Virus record (IMG/VR): IMGVR_UViG_3300036830_000171
Span: 1-43,517 of that record
Source of the DNA: a virus
Length of the DNA: 43,517 bases
Direction: 5' to 3' (one strand)
Of this stretch, positions 24,474 through 31,493 are shown in pieces (within the stretch, counting starts at the first letter, position 1; each line of letters opens with the position of its first letter). The translations under genes were made by a program, and so were the position numbers. The notes below the pieces were generated by a model. It worked only from the letters and a program-made list of their open reading frames with translations. It ran no database searches and was not told the origin of the DNA.

Positions 24474-24818
24474 GGACCGGGGGCAATCGGGTTCCCTCAC
24501 TATCACCCCCGCCGGGCCTCTTGCCGGGTTTATAAGCCGTCCGTGGGGCCTTCCGTGGGGTTCTTTTCATGGCGTGGGCTTGAAGTCGCCCCAAATCTCG
24601 TGGAGTTCTTCGTTCGCTTTTGTCCATCTGCAACACTTCACCATTAAACCCCAGACCGCCCAGCTTGTAAAGGCTACTTTCGCAATCGCATAAATTGTGC
24701 TTTAAAGCCAAATTGGCCCGGCAAGCGTTAGCTCTTCGGTTTGGCGCTGGGATGTGAGATTTTGAAATGTGAAAACGTGGAGCGTATAATAAATTGACGT
24801 TTGTTTTCCTTGTATCGG

Positions 24819-24852
24819 TAGGCCCTCGGCGACGTGTGACGCCGGGGGCCTA
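24819..24852. terminator. Strong terminator hairpin
   Basis: TAGGCCCTCGGCG (24819-24831) pairs with CGCCGGGGGCCTA (24840-24852) across an 8-nt loop, followed by an AT-rich sequence. There is one mismatch in 13. Confidence 0.75.
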
Positions 24853-24870
24853 TTATATTGGTGAATAAAA

Positions 24871-24896
24871 AACCCCCGCCCAACAAGGGCAGGGGT
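24871..24896. terminator. Terminator hairpin, minus strand
   Basis: AACCCCCGCCC with GGGCAGGGGTT, one mismatch, 4-nt loop. An A run before it forms a T run on the minus strand. It probably ends the HNH gene at 24957. Confidence 0.75.
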
Positions 24897-24956
24897 TCTT
24901 AATTAGAAAGGAATGGAATGGGCAATGATAAGCTAGTGTCCATGCCTCGGGAATAT

Positions 24957-25256
24957 CTAGCCCCTCAGCATCCGAAATAATTCCTCAGTGGTAGGACAGC
25001 GGCCGACAATCGGCTGGGCGCCGTGGCCATGATGCCACGCATGGCATTCATTGCATAATACTTCTAGGTCTTCTAACGCTTCGTGGAACACACGGGCATA
25101 AGTCTTATGGTGGACTTCCAGGCGGATACCTTGATCGTAGGACCGCTCGCACCGTTCACATCGGAATTCACTCTCAATAAGCTTGGCGTATCTCACCTTC
25201 TTCCAGCGTGGGCTTTGAGTCAGATACAGACGGTACTTTTCCTTATATTGCACCAA
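24957..25256 (-). CDS. Small HNH endonuclease
   Basis: About 99 residues. CERCERSYDQG (zinc pair), LEVHHKTYARVFHEALEDLEVLCNEC and HAWHHG give the complete HNH fold with two CXXC pairs. Candidate starts are TTG 25256 or the next GTG, and neither has a clear ribosome site. Small HNH proteins of this type act as homing nucleases or, near terminases, in DNA packaging. Here it lies far from the terminase, beside a DNA-binding protein and the replication gene. Confidence 0.7.
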   Translation of the reverse strand: MVQYKEKYRLYLTQSPRWKKVRYAKLIESEFRCERCERSYDQGIRLEVHHKTYARVFHEALEDLEVLCNECHAWHHGHGAQPIVGRCPTTEELFRMLRG

Positions 25257-25353
25257 ATAGGTATTCTGGCATTTTGAAATTTATGGTAGGGTATTCGTCT
25301 GAATTTGAAATTTACAAACGCATTGCCTTACAATACGGTCAGGGGGTCAACAC

Positions 25354-25575
25354 ATGGGACTTACTGGTTATGTGTCACAATCGGAGCTAGGTAGACGTGT
25401 GGGGCTTTTCCCGCAAGGAATTACTTATTGGCAGGACACGGGGGCCATACCTCGGCCCTCGCATGGGATCGGCGGACGGCGCAAGTATTACACGGAATCC
25501 GAGGCCGATTGGTGTATCAAGTTGCTGACGGGCAGATTAAAGAAAGGGCTGAGAAATGCAGCTAACGAATTTTGA
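25354..25575 (+). CDS. MerR/excisionase-type DNA-binding protein
   Basis: 73 residues. SQSELGRRVGLFPQGITYWQDTGAIPRPSHGIGGRRKYYTESEADWCIKLL is the winged helix of MerR-type or Xis-like proteins: helix-turn-helix at 8-30, wing at 36-48. Such short single-domain forms serve as excisionases or lytic switches. First gene of a plus-strand early operon. It overlaps the next gene by 20 bp. Targets could include the inverted repeat upstream of the integrase, but this is untested. Confidence 0.7.
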   Translation: MGLTGYVSQSELGRRVGLFPQGITYWQDTGAIPRPSHGIGGRRKYYTESEADWCIKLLTGRLKKGLRNAANEF

Positions 25576-25837
25576 TTGCTGGCGGGGGACGTTTTGGGAG
25601 AACGGGACCATAGGGGCGATGCCCGCAATGCCCTACGTCGATTACACCACGGGGAGCGTTTATCTTGTGGCGGACGATGGCCGCTGCTTCCTGAATATCG
25701 ACGTAGAGATTGACCCGGAGAACGGCCTAGACTTCCCGGTCACTTGGCGGTGTCAAGAGTGTGAGGCCCCGCCAACGCTGGTTTCCCTCATCGCACGTTT
25801 TGCAAAACGTGCGGTATATCGCTCAATAGACGAATAA
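25556..25837 (+). CDS. Hypothetical early protein
   Basis: 93 residues, acidic, with a CQECEAPP pair near residue 70 that might bind metal. YVDYTTGSVYLVADDGRCFLNIDVEID suggests beta strands. The start overlaps the MerR-like gene. The 3' end contains a 22-bp perfect palindrome inside the coding sequence. Not recognised. Confidence 0.6.
   Translation: MQLTNFDCWRGTFWENGTIGAMPAMPYVDYTTGSVYLVADDGRCFLNIDVEIDPENGLDFPVTWRCQECEAPPTLVSLIARFAKRAVYRSIDE
25792..25813. repeat. 22-bp perfect palindrome
   Basis: Each half is CGCACGTTTTG, meeting with no spacer, inside the last codons of the 93-residue gene. It could be a protein-binding site or part of transcription termination, since a second hairpin follows at 25846. 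Confidence 0.7.
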
Positions 25838-25845
25838 TAAAATGC

Positions 25846-25874
25846 CAACGGCCCGGATTGGGTCCGGGCCGTTG
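25846..25874. terminator. Strong hairpin before the primase-helicase gene
   Basis: CAACGGCCCGGA and TCCGGGCCGTTG pair perfectly (12 bp) with a 5-nt loop. There is no T run directly after it, so it may act as an attenuator. Confidence 0.65.
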
Positions 25875-25903
25875 CATCACTCAGTAGTAAACCTTTTTAC
25901 GAG

Positions 25904-25909
25904 TATGTA
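25904..25909 (+). promoter_or_regulatory. TATGTA box at primase-helicase start
   Basis: TATGTA, 5 nt, ATG 25915, with no Shine-Dalgarno site. This is the same spacing as at the late genes, so the box may not be specific to late expression. Confidence 0.45.
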
Positions 25910-25914
25910 GTTAT

Positions 25915-28149
25915 ATGATAAGCACAAATGGCGAAGTAAATCAAGGGCTATTGGCCCTTCCGTCCGAAACAAAGACCTTTCTAACGGCGCTCTTCGAGCC
26001 AGCCGATATTATCCTCTTCCGTCCTATTGAGACTTGGACGGAAAACGGCCTACGCAAACAAAAGGCCAAAGCATTCCACTACCCCAGCCTTAGCGAAATG
26101 CTGGGGCCGGTACAGTGGGATATATTTCAACATCTGGCCGAGCGGGAACGGGCTAACCAGTTCTTCGGCGTGTGCCCTCGGCCTCATTGGGGAAGTTGGG
26201 AGGGCGGTTGCTGGGACCGATCCGCCCACATAAAGACGGTGCGGGCTTTGTGGTCTGACATTGACGACCGCAAGCCCCAGGACGTGCTAGAAGCGTGCCG
26301 GGATGTGGACCTACCGGCGCCTTCCTTGCTTGTGTCCAGCGGTAACGGCTGCCATGTGTATTGGCTACTCGAAGAACCGTACAGAATCCCGGACGCATTC
26401 CCCTACCCGGTCAAAAAGATGAAGGTAGGCGACAAGTGGCAGGATTACTACGAGAAGGACGGCGAGCGGTTTTTCTCGATTCCTCGGCCCTCGGCCTCGG
26501 CCCTCTACATCGAATCCATCTTGCAGGGCATCGCCAAAGCCATTGGCGGGGATAAGACCACGGACCTAGCCCGGTTGCTTCGCCTTCCCGGCACGATGAA
26601 CAGGAAGGATCAAAGGAACGACAGGACGCCCGTTCCTTGCGTCCTAGTTGACGCCCAGCCCGACCGGCGGTATTCCCTCGATGAGTTTACCACTTTTGGC
26701 ACCAAAGCCCGGCCAGCGGCCTCTAGCGAAATGTCTGGCCCTCGCCCCACTCTTCCTATTAGCACTCCCGATAGCGTCAAAAGGGAATCCAGCCCGGAAG
26801 CCCTCGGCCGCTTGGAAGACCACATTGCAGCTTGTGAGAATGCAGCCGTGGGGGATCGGAGCGGCAAGGACTTCTCGCTAATCCGAGAAGCAATCTTCCT
26901 CGGCGTGAATCCCGATGAACTATGGGAACGGGTCAAGGACGTTGGCAAGTTTGCCGAGCGGACAAGGGAAAACTACTTCGACCCAGCTTGGCAAAAGGCC
27001 GAGGAGAAATACTGGAAGCAATCCCCTTGGCTTGATCGGCGACCGGGCCTTAGCTTCGCTGGCGCTTGGGATGAACATATCAAAATGCTCTTCGGGAAGG
27101 ATGATAAAAAAAAAGCCCCCGCCCCCGGTAGCGCACCAGGGGCGCCCGGCCCGGTGAAAAGCGGCAAAGTCAAGTTGCTGCGATTCTCGGATATGCGGAA
27201 GATTGCGGAAGAGCAGGAAAAATATATCTTCAAGACGATTCTGGAACAGGGCACGCTTACCATCTTTGCAGGTTTACCCTTTGCCGGGAAAACCACAGTT
27301 CTAAATCAGCTAATCGTTTCCATTGGCATGGGTACGGATTTCTTTGGTTATGCGCTGGAAGAGCGCTGCCCCGTGGTCTTTTTGAATGCGGATCAACTCC
27401 GGGAGAAGGTTATTTATAAGCGCATAGCCCGTGCGCTTCCCGATGAGGCGGCAGCGCTGGAGATTGAGGAGATATTCAGGGCACAAGCCTTGGATTGTAT
27501 GCCACAAACTGTTACGGTGGACTTTGTAAAGGAAATCATCCACGAGGCAAAGTCCATCATGGAAACTACCACAACCGGGGTGTTGATTATCGACGCCTTG
27601 CGTAATGCCTTTCTGTGCGAGCAAGAATCCGGTTCGGAAAACGATTCCGTCACCATGTCCAAGATTCTCACGCCGTTTCGCAAGATGGCCCGTGAAACGG
27701 GCTGGGCAATTCTTATCCCTACCCATTCCTCGAAGGGAAGGGACCAATACGCCGGATCGGCCGCTATTGCCGGTTGCTCGGATGCGATTTGGAACCTCAT
27801 TCGAGATGAGGACAGCGATACGGCCACGCTTGGGGTTATCACTCGGGACGGGCTCTTACCGAAAATCATGGTCCGCCAAACCGAGGCCGGGCTTGTCCGG
27901 GTTAATACCGATGCCCTCGGCGACAAAACGAAAGAGAATGAGCTATCCGCTTTTATTGCGAAATTCCCCGATACGGCCCCGCTGGCGGTAACGGCTGAGG
28001 ATGTGGTAAAGGCAGGTTGGGCGGGTAAGGCCAAGGACCGAACGGTTAGGAATTTAATAGAGGAAGCAAATCGGGGCGGAATGTCTCCCCGATTGGAGCG
28101 GATTGGAGGGGGTATAAAGGGTGATCCTTTTCGGTACTATAGGGCCTAA
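25915..28149 (+). CDS. Primase-helicase replication protein
   Basis: 744 residues. Residues about 95-250 look like an archaeo-eukaryotic-type primase: ALWSDIDD (Asp115, Asp117), SSGNGCHVYWLLEEP and LARLLRLPGTMNRKD. Residues about 420-660 are a RepA/DnaB-like RecA fold: GLPFAGKTTV (Walker A, Lys459), GVLIIDALRN (Walker B, Asp560) and ILIPTHSSKGRDQYAGSAAIAG. The C-terminus resembles a winged helix. The protein would start replication by priming and unwinding at the phage origin. A nine-A run at 27106-27114 lies in the linker between the two enzymes and may give a shortened form. Leaderless-type start. Confidence 0.8.
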   Translation: MISTNGEVNQGLLALPSETKTFLTALFEPADIILFRPIETWTENGLRKQKAKAFHYPSLSEMLGPVQWDIFQHLAERERANQFFGVCPRPHWGSWEGGCWDRSAHIKTVRALWSDIDDRKPQDVLEACRDVDLPAPSLLVSSGNGCHVYWLLEEPYRIPDAFPYPVKKMKVGDKWQDYYEKDGERFFSIPRPSASALYIESILQGIAKAIGGDKTTDLARLLRLPGTMNRKDQRNDRTPVPCVLVDAQPDRRYSLDEFTTFGTKARPAASSEMSGPRPTLPISTPDSVKRESSPEALGRLEDHIAACENAAVGDRSGKDFSLIREAIFLGVNPDELWERVKDVGKFAERTRENYFDPAWQKAEEKYWKQSPWLDRRPGLSFAGAWDEHIKMLFGKDDKKKAPAPGSAPGAPGPVKSGKVKLLRFSDMRKIAEEQEKYIFKTILEQGTLTIFAGLPFAGKTTVLNQLIVSIGMGTDFFGYALEERCPVVFLNADQLREKVIYKRIARALPDEAAALEIEEIFRAQALDCMPQTVTVDFVKEIIHEAKSIMETTTTGVLIIDALRNAFLCEQESGSENDSVTMSKILTPFRKMARETGWAILIPTHSSKGRDQYAGSAAIAGCSDAIWNLIRDEDSDTATLGVITRDGLLPKIMVRQTEAGLVRVNTDALGDKTKENELSAFIAKFPDTAPLAVTAEDVVKAGWAGKAKDRTVRNLIEEANRGGMSPRLERIGGGIKGDPFRYYRA
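27106..27144 (+). promoter_or_regulatory. Candidate frameshift/slippage site between primase and helicase
   Basis: Nine A in codon phase AAA AAA AAA, then 5 nt, then a 6-bp hairpin CGCCCC (27120-27125) with GGGGCG (27139-27144). A -1 shift adds about 14 residues and stops at 27157, giving a primase-only protein of roughly 410 residues. The design resembles dnaX. Confidence 0.45.
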
Positions 28150-28300
28150 AATGATTCTTGCAAAAATGCTTGCGCCCTATAGGGAATGCAAGAATGCAAG
28201 AAAGAATTTAGCCCGGAGGGGGAAGGGTGCGCTAACGCTCCCCTCTTCCCCCGTCCTACGAGGCCGATTTGGTTGGAAGAAATAACCCAATGCAAGGAAT
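28150..28300. other. Candidate replication origin region
   Basis: Immediately after the primase-helicase gene, TTGCA/TGCAAG words recur: TTGCA at 28158, CTTGC at 28169, TGCAAG at 28187, 28195 and 28291, in both orientations. CTATAGGG occurs twice, once just before 28150 and once near 28178. Short clustered repeats next to a replication initiator suggest iterons. No gene is visible here. Confidence 0.35.
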
Positions 28301-28334
28301 CTTGTGGTCTTTGACTGCCTTGGCCCAAAGCTTT

Positions 28335-28382
28335 GCCAGCAGCTTGTAGGTCTGGCCTTGTCCGTTAGCCTAGGTCTGGCCC
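28335..28382 (-). repeat. CRISPR-like hairpin repeat, minus orientation
   Basis: GCCAGCAGCTTGTAGGTCTG then GCC (28335-28357) keeps the GCCAG/CTGGC stem. A half copy GTCTGGCCC follows at 28374-28382. Orientation is opposite to the copies at 21.5-24.5 kb. Confidence 0.65.
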
Positions 28383-28400
28383 ACGCAAGGAAGAAAGAGA

Positions 28401-28426
28401 AAGGCCGAGGGGTTAGCCTCGGCCTT
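28401..28426. terminator. Terminator between replication region and integrase
   Basis: AAGGCCGAGG (28401-28410) and CCTCGGCCTT (28417-28426), 6-nt loop, 10-bp perfect stem. An A-rich stretch on the left supplies T residues for the minus strand, where it would end the integrase transcript. Confidence 0.75.
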
Positions 28427-28457
28427 GATCGGACCCGATTAGGGGCAATAGGACACG

Positions 28458-29831
28458 CTAGGACGGGTTCTCGGGCGTTTGGACGGCCTCCGGGCTACCA
28501 ACGCCTAGCAACTTCTTACGCAGCCAGCGAAGGGCCTTAAAGAAGTCCTTGAGCGGTGGTTTTACGTAGCTCTTGTCGCTCATTGACCTCGGGCTATGGC
28601 CGAGGAAGTAAGGAACGTAGTACCGATAGACCTTGTGGCGGGCCAGCATAGAGGCCCCGGTCTTGCGCAGGTCCATGAGGGGCTTTTTGCACTCCAGCTT
28701 AGCCTTGCGAATCAAAAACATGTAGGCCGAGCGGACGTTATCGGTGCGGCCCTCGGCCACAAGCGGCTTATCCTTGCTCGTGAGCAAAAGGCGATTGCCA
28801 CCACGGGGGGCCGGGTATTCAGCCGTAGCTTTGTACTTTCGCAACAATTCGAGCGTTTCGGGCCAAAGGCGATAGACGGACTTCGGGCCGTTCGGCGTCT
28901 TCGAGCGGGGCCGCTTGACAATCCCTTTCTCTAAATCCACTTCCAGGGTCGAAATCTCGGAAATGTCGTTGGCATAGCCGCCGATATTCAGCATGAGGAG
29001 TAGCCAAAGGTAAAACTTCTCCTTGCGGGCCTTCGCCTCGGCCAGCAGGGTACGCAACTCCTCGACCTCGAAGACCTCGACCTCTTTTTTCGTTTTCGGC
29101 AAGGACAAATCCCGGTCGTCAATATTCAGGGGCAACGGGATCAAGCCTTGCCCGGCCAGCCAGCGAACGAATTGCTTTGTAGTCTGCAAGATGCCGTGGC
29201 CGTAGTCCCCGGCCATGCCGTGCGGCTTGCCCTCTTTGGCCCGTTTCGCCACGAGGGCGAGCAAGTGTAGTTGGAACTCTTCGAGTTTGGCCCCGGTCAA
29301 GGCGTCAATCTCGAAGCCCTCGCCCAGCCAACGGGCCAGATACCCCATTTCGGTAGAGTAGGCAGCATGTCGGCCGTGGTCGATCTTCCCCGCCTCTACC
29401 TTGGTTGATTGCTTGGCAAGCCAGCGCTCTTTCCAGTGGGCGACCGTCCGATTCTCCCTCGGCTTCGATTTGGGCCGAGGGTTGGCGATCTCCTGCGCAT
29501 CGGTCGTCATGGCCAGGCGGACCACGGCGGACGGGTCCAGGCCAGCGGCAACCCCTCGGCGGATCAACTCGCCCGTGGCGGCAAGGTAGGCTTGATCGTT
29601 CGCCGCTCGGCGTTCCTCGGCCCCGCTCTCGACCTCGGCCTCTAGCTGGGATTGTTTGGCAACCCACCACGCATTAGCGGCGTCTCGGCTGGCGTCTCGA
29701 TCCTTCTCCGGGTCCGAAGACCTCGGCACGCCGAGGGCCTTGCAGGTCACGGCGTAGGGCTTGCCTTTGTAGTTTTTCGCCCAGCGGTGGCGGGCCGGAA
29801 CCCAGGTCATCAACTCTTGTTTTTTGCCCAT
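28458..29831 (-). CDS. int: Tyrosine recombinase (integrase)
   Basis: 457 residues. There is an N-terminal basic region, a core-binding domain at about 135-235 (VAHWKERWLAK...KQFVRWLAGQGLI), then a catalytic domain. Box II is LMDLRKTGASML, and the end is FLGHSPRSMSDKSYV with the Tyr nucleophile. Box I reads LNIGGYANDISEI, with no Arg in the usual G.R place. I recall the same deviation in planctomycete recombinases, whose KRPRSKT...LWPETLELL context also matches. It integrates the phage at the adjacent attP. Promoter and a 15-bp inverted repeat lie directly upstream. Confidence 0.85.
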   Translation of the reverse strand: MGKKQELMTWVPARHRWAKNYKGKPYAVTCKALGVPRSSDPEKDRDASRDAANAWWVAKQSQLEAEVESGAEERRAANDQAYLAATGELIRRGVAAGLDPSAVVRLAMTTDAQEIANPRPKSKPRENRTVAHWKERWLAKQSTKVEAGKIDHGRHAAYSTEMGYLARWLGEGFEIDALTGAKLEEFQLHLLALVAKRAKEGKPHGMAGDYGHGILQTTKQFVRWLAGQGLIPLPLNIDDRDLSLPKTKKEVEVFEVEELRTLLAEAKARKEKFYLWLLLMLNIGGYANDISEISTLEVDLEKGIVKRPRSKTPNGPKSVYRLWPETLELLRKYKATAEYPAPRGGNRLLLTSKDKPLVAEGRTDNVRSAYMFLIRKAKLECKKPLMDLRKTGASMLARHKVYRYYVPYFLGHSPRSMSDKSYVKPPLKDFFKALRWLRKKLLGVGSPEAVQTPENPS

Positions 29832-29834
29832 GAT

Positions 29835-29929
29835 TTCGTACCCTCAGCAATGCAGCGTTACCACTGCTGCGCTCACCCGGAGAGGGCCGGGCGGCAAGTG
29901 GTAAACCGATTGTATGCTGAGGGTACGAA
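29835..29929. promoter_or_regulatory. Inverted repeat in the integrase leader
   Basis: TTCGTACCCTCAGCA (29835-29849) and TGCTGAGGGTACGAA (29915-29929) are perfect 15-bp inverted repeats 65 nt apart, the first only 4 nt before the integrase ATG. This could bind a regulator or Xis, or form a long RNA stem covering the start. Confidence 0.6.
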
Positions 29930-30049
29930 GTGGTAAACCCAAGTGGTAAACCAAAAGCCAAAAAACAGCCCTTTCCGTTTACCACTGTCAAAATGACAGC
30001 CATGTTTTAGGAGACGCAACCAGGGCAACAGTAAGGATTTAAGTAAATC

Positions 30050-30089
30050 GGGGCCGTAGCTCAATTGGGAGAGCGCAGCGTTCGCAATG
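30050..30089 (+). other. attP: attP core: 5' half of a tRNA-Ala(CGC)
   Basis: GGGGCCG, TA, GCTC, AATTGGGA, GAGC, G, CAGCG, TTCGCAA fit tRNA positions 1-38 exactly: acceptor strand, D arm, anticodon loop with CGC at 30083-30085. Pairing fails after the loop, so this is not a whole tRNA. It is best read as the identity block with a host tRNA-Ala gene. Integration would give one rebuilt tRNA and one 5' stub. Confidence 0.7.
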
Positions 30090-30103
30090 GCGAACGCTTT
30101 TTT
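30077..30103 (+). terminator. Terminator fused to the tRNA-like core
   Basis: AGCGTTCGC (30077-30085), AATG loop, GCGAACGCT (30090-30098), then a T run. The left arm is tRNA anticodon stem-loop sequence. After integration it would stop the truncated tRNA transcript. Confidence 0.75.
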
Positions 30104-30268
30104 CTTGCGCCGATGGACACTTAGAAAACCCTGATTTTCAAGCCATTTGCTGAGCGATTTTGTGGTAAACCTGATGTGCCGGGTATGAATAGTAAAAGTG
30201 GTAAACCAAAGCCCGTTTTTTCGGCCTCGGTTTACCACTTTTTTTGGCCGGGAGTGTTGCAACGTAGA

Positions 30269-30340
30269 GGGCCAGACTTGAGCGGCTGGCAACGCTTCGA
30301 GCGTCTTGTCACCGGGCCAGACTCAAGCGGCTGGCAACGC
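30269..30340 (+). repeat. Two CRISPR-like hairpin repeats
   Basis: GGGCCAGACTTGAG then CGGCTGGCAACGC (30269-30295) and GGGCCAGACTCAAG then CGGCTGGCAACGC (30314-30340), an 18-nt gap. They lie just past the 3' end of the 93-residue minus-strand gene. Confidence 0.8.
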
Positions 30341-30354
30341 CTCGGGCCTTCGAG

Positions 30355-30636
30355 CTACTTGCCCTTGGCGTACCGTTGGAAGGTTGCGGACAGGGAGCGG
30401 AAATCGTCCGGGGTTGTCTTCAGGTCGTCGTCGTACTCCATTGCAACGTCGAAAATGATTTCGGAGAGCGACCGGAGGTGATCCGGGTTGTCCGGTTCGG
30501 CCTTCACCTTGTCCAGCGCTTCCCGGCACGCTGGGATAGCTTCCAACGTGAAAGTTTCCTCCACGGCGTCAAGGTAACGCTCGGCGGCGACCAAGGACTC
30601 TTGCAAGTGAACCGGGGACAACTTGCGACGGGCCAT
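30355..30636 (-). CDS. Hypothetical helical protein flanked by repeats
   Basis: 93 residues from ATG 30636, with GAAAGGAAG as ribosome site. A longer frame to 30741 lacks one. Helical throughout, acidic (LQESLVAAERYLDAVEETF; LRSLSEIIFDVAMEYDDD). Not recognised. It has plus-oriented hairpin repeats at its 3' side, minus-oriented ones upstream, and the same leader element as the Cas12-like gene. These links make it a candidate member of that system, for example a regulator or small inhibitor. Confidence 0.65.
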   Translation of the reverse strand: MARRKLSPVHLQESLVAAERYLDAVEETFTLEAIPACREALDKVKAEPDNPDHLRSLSEIIFDVAMEYDDDLKTTPDDFRSLSATFQRYAKGK

Positions 30637-30672
30637 GACAACTTCCTTTCGAGTAGGTTTTCGATTTCGTCC

Positions 30673-30710
30673 ACTACCACTACGAACGGGCCTCGGCGGC
30701 GCAGGTTCAC
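30673..30710 (-). promoter_or_regulatory. Second copy of the element shared with the effector gene
   Basis: Contains TACGAAC, GGGCCTCGG and AGGTTCAC in the same order as 23869-23902, ending 37 nt upstream of ATG 30636 on the minus strand. Confidence 0.5.
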
Positions 30711-30755
30711 GGATTCTCGAAAGTTTTTCGGACGGCCTCACTCGCTTACCTTCGA

Positions 30756-30933
30756 GCCTTGCCAGCGGTTCGCCTCGGCGTGAGTCTGGCCCTCGGGTTG
30801 CCCGTTACATCGCCTTGCCAGCGGCTTCGAGTCTGGCCCTTTTTGAACGAGGAAACCACGCCTTGCCAGCGGCTTCGAGTCTGGCCCAGAATGAGCCAAT
30901 CCATCGCCTTGCCAGCGGCTTCGAGTCTGGCCC
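30756..30933 (-). CRISPR. Second repeat array, inverted, short spacers
   Basis: Repeats at 30756-30792 (with an insert in the loop), 30811-30839, 30859-30887 and 30905-30933. The last three are identical 29-nt units, plus strand CGCCTTGCCAGCGGCTTCG then AGTCTGGCCC. Gaps are 18, 19 and 17 nt, all different. Relative to array one the units are in inverse orientation and lack the 8-nt GTTGCGGG end. It could be a CRISPR array with short spacers or a cluster of hairpin elements. No gene is encoded here. Confidence 0.6.
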
Positions 30934-31493
30934 TTGGTCGCCCTATGATTGTTGCGAAACGTCATCCACGCCCACCCCATCGCAGCCCCTCGGCCTCGCC
31001 CTCGGCCCCCTCGCCCCGCTCGAAGCCCGGCCCTCGACGCTAAGCCCTCTCCCAGCCCCGCCATCGCCACGCCGAGGCCATTGCCAGCCCGTCCTAGTCT
31101 GACCCCCTCGAAGCCCCGCCCTCGGCCCCCTAGCCCTAATCCGAGGCCGAGGGGTAGTGAACAGCGTGGGGCGGTTTACCACTTTGGTTTACCACTAGGG
31201 GGCCTTCGAGCGGCTTTGGGCTGTTTTATGCTGTTTGGTGAGAAATGCGGCAGCATAACCTATGCTGCGTTTACGGGGCAACCCCCGGCCCCTCGGCAAC
31301 CGAACCCGATCTAAGCCTAAGCCCACCACAAGCGGGGCCGAGGCCGAGGCAGTGTACGGGAAAACACAGGGTAAGGGGTCGATGGGAAGCCCGATGGTCC
31401 TTGGACATATTAAACCACTTTTGGAATTTATTTTTGCGAAACTACACGAAACCGTGTCCTAGCGGTTTTCTATCCGTCCTACTCTTCTAGGAC
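30934..31493. other. Non-coding GC-rich stretch
   Basis: 30960-31160 is low-complexity, rich in CCTCGGCC/CCCTCG words, with many spurious Pro-rich frames. It also holds two inverted GTTTACCAC arm-like sites (31173 and 31186) and an AT-rich patch near 31410-31445. I find no gene with a ribosome site or family pattern. Confidence 0.6.

Larger units (their letters stand above)
24474..24956. other. Non-coding stretch with promoter-like and terminator sequences
   Basis: I see no convincing gene. It holds an AT-rich segment near 24760-24815, two terminator hairpins (24819-24852, 24871-24896), and the tail end of the adjoining HNH gene's downstream region. A TTG-started minus-strand frame to 24711 runs into the hairpin repeat and has no ribosome site. 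Confidence 0.6.
29898..30238. repeat. attP arm-type sites GTGGTAAACC
   Basis: Direct copies at 29898, 29930, 29943, 30162 and 30198. Inverted copies at 29978 (GTTTACCAC) and 30229. They lie on both sides of the tRNA-like core at 30050, as integrase arm sites do. Two further inverted copies lie at 31173 and 31186. Confidence 0.65.

Noticed and set aside
24424-24711. 95-residue minus-strand frame
   Set aside because: Starts at TTG without a ribosome site, ends inside a hairpin repeat and has no recognisable fold.
30050-30098. Complete tRNA gene
   Set aside because: Only positions 1-38 fit. The sequence after the anticodon loop pairs back on the anticodon stem as a terminator, and there is no T arm or acceptor 3' strand.
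30943-31314. Pro/Arg-rich frames in the GC-rich stretch
   Set aside because: Low-complexity CCTCGG words make frames open by chance on both strands. No start signal.
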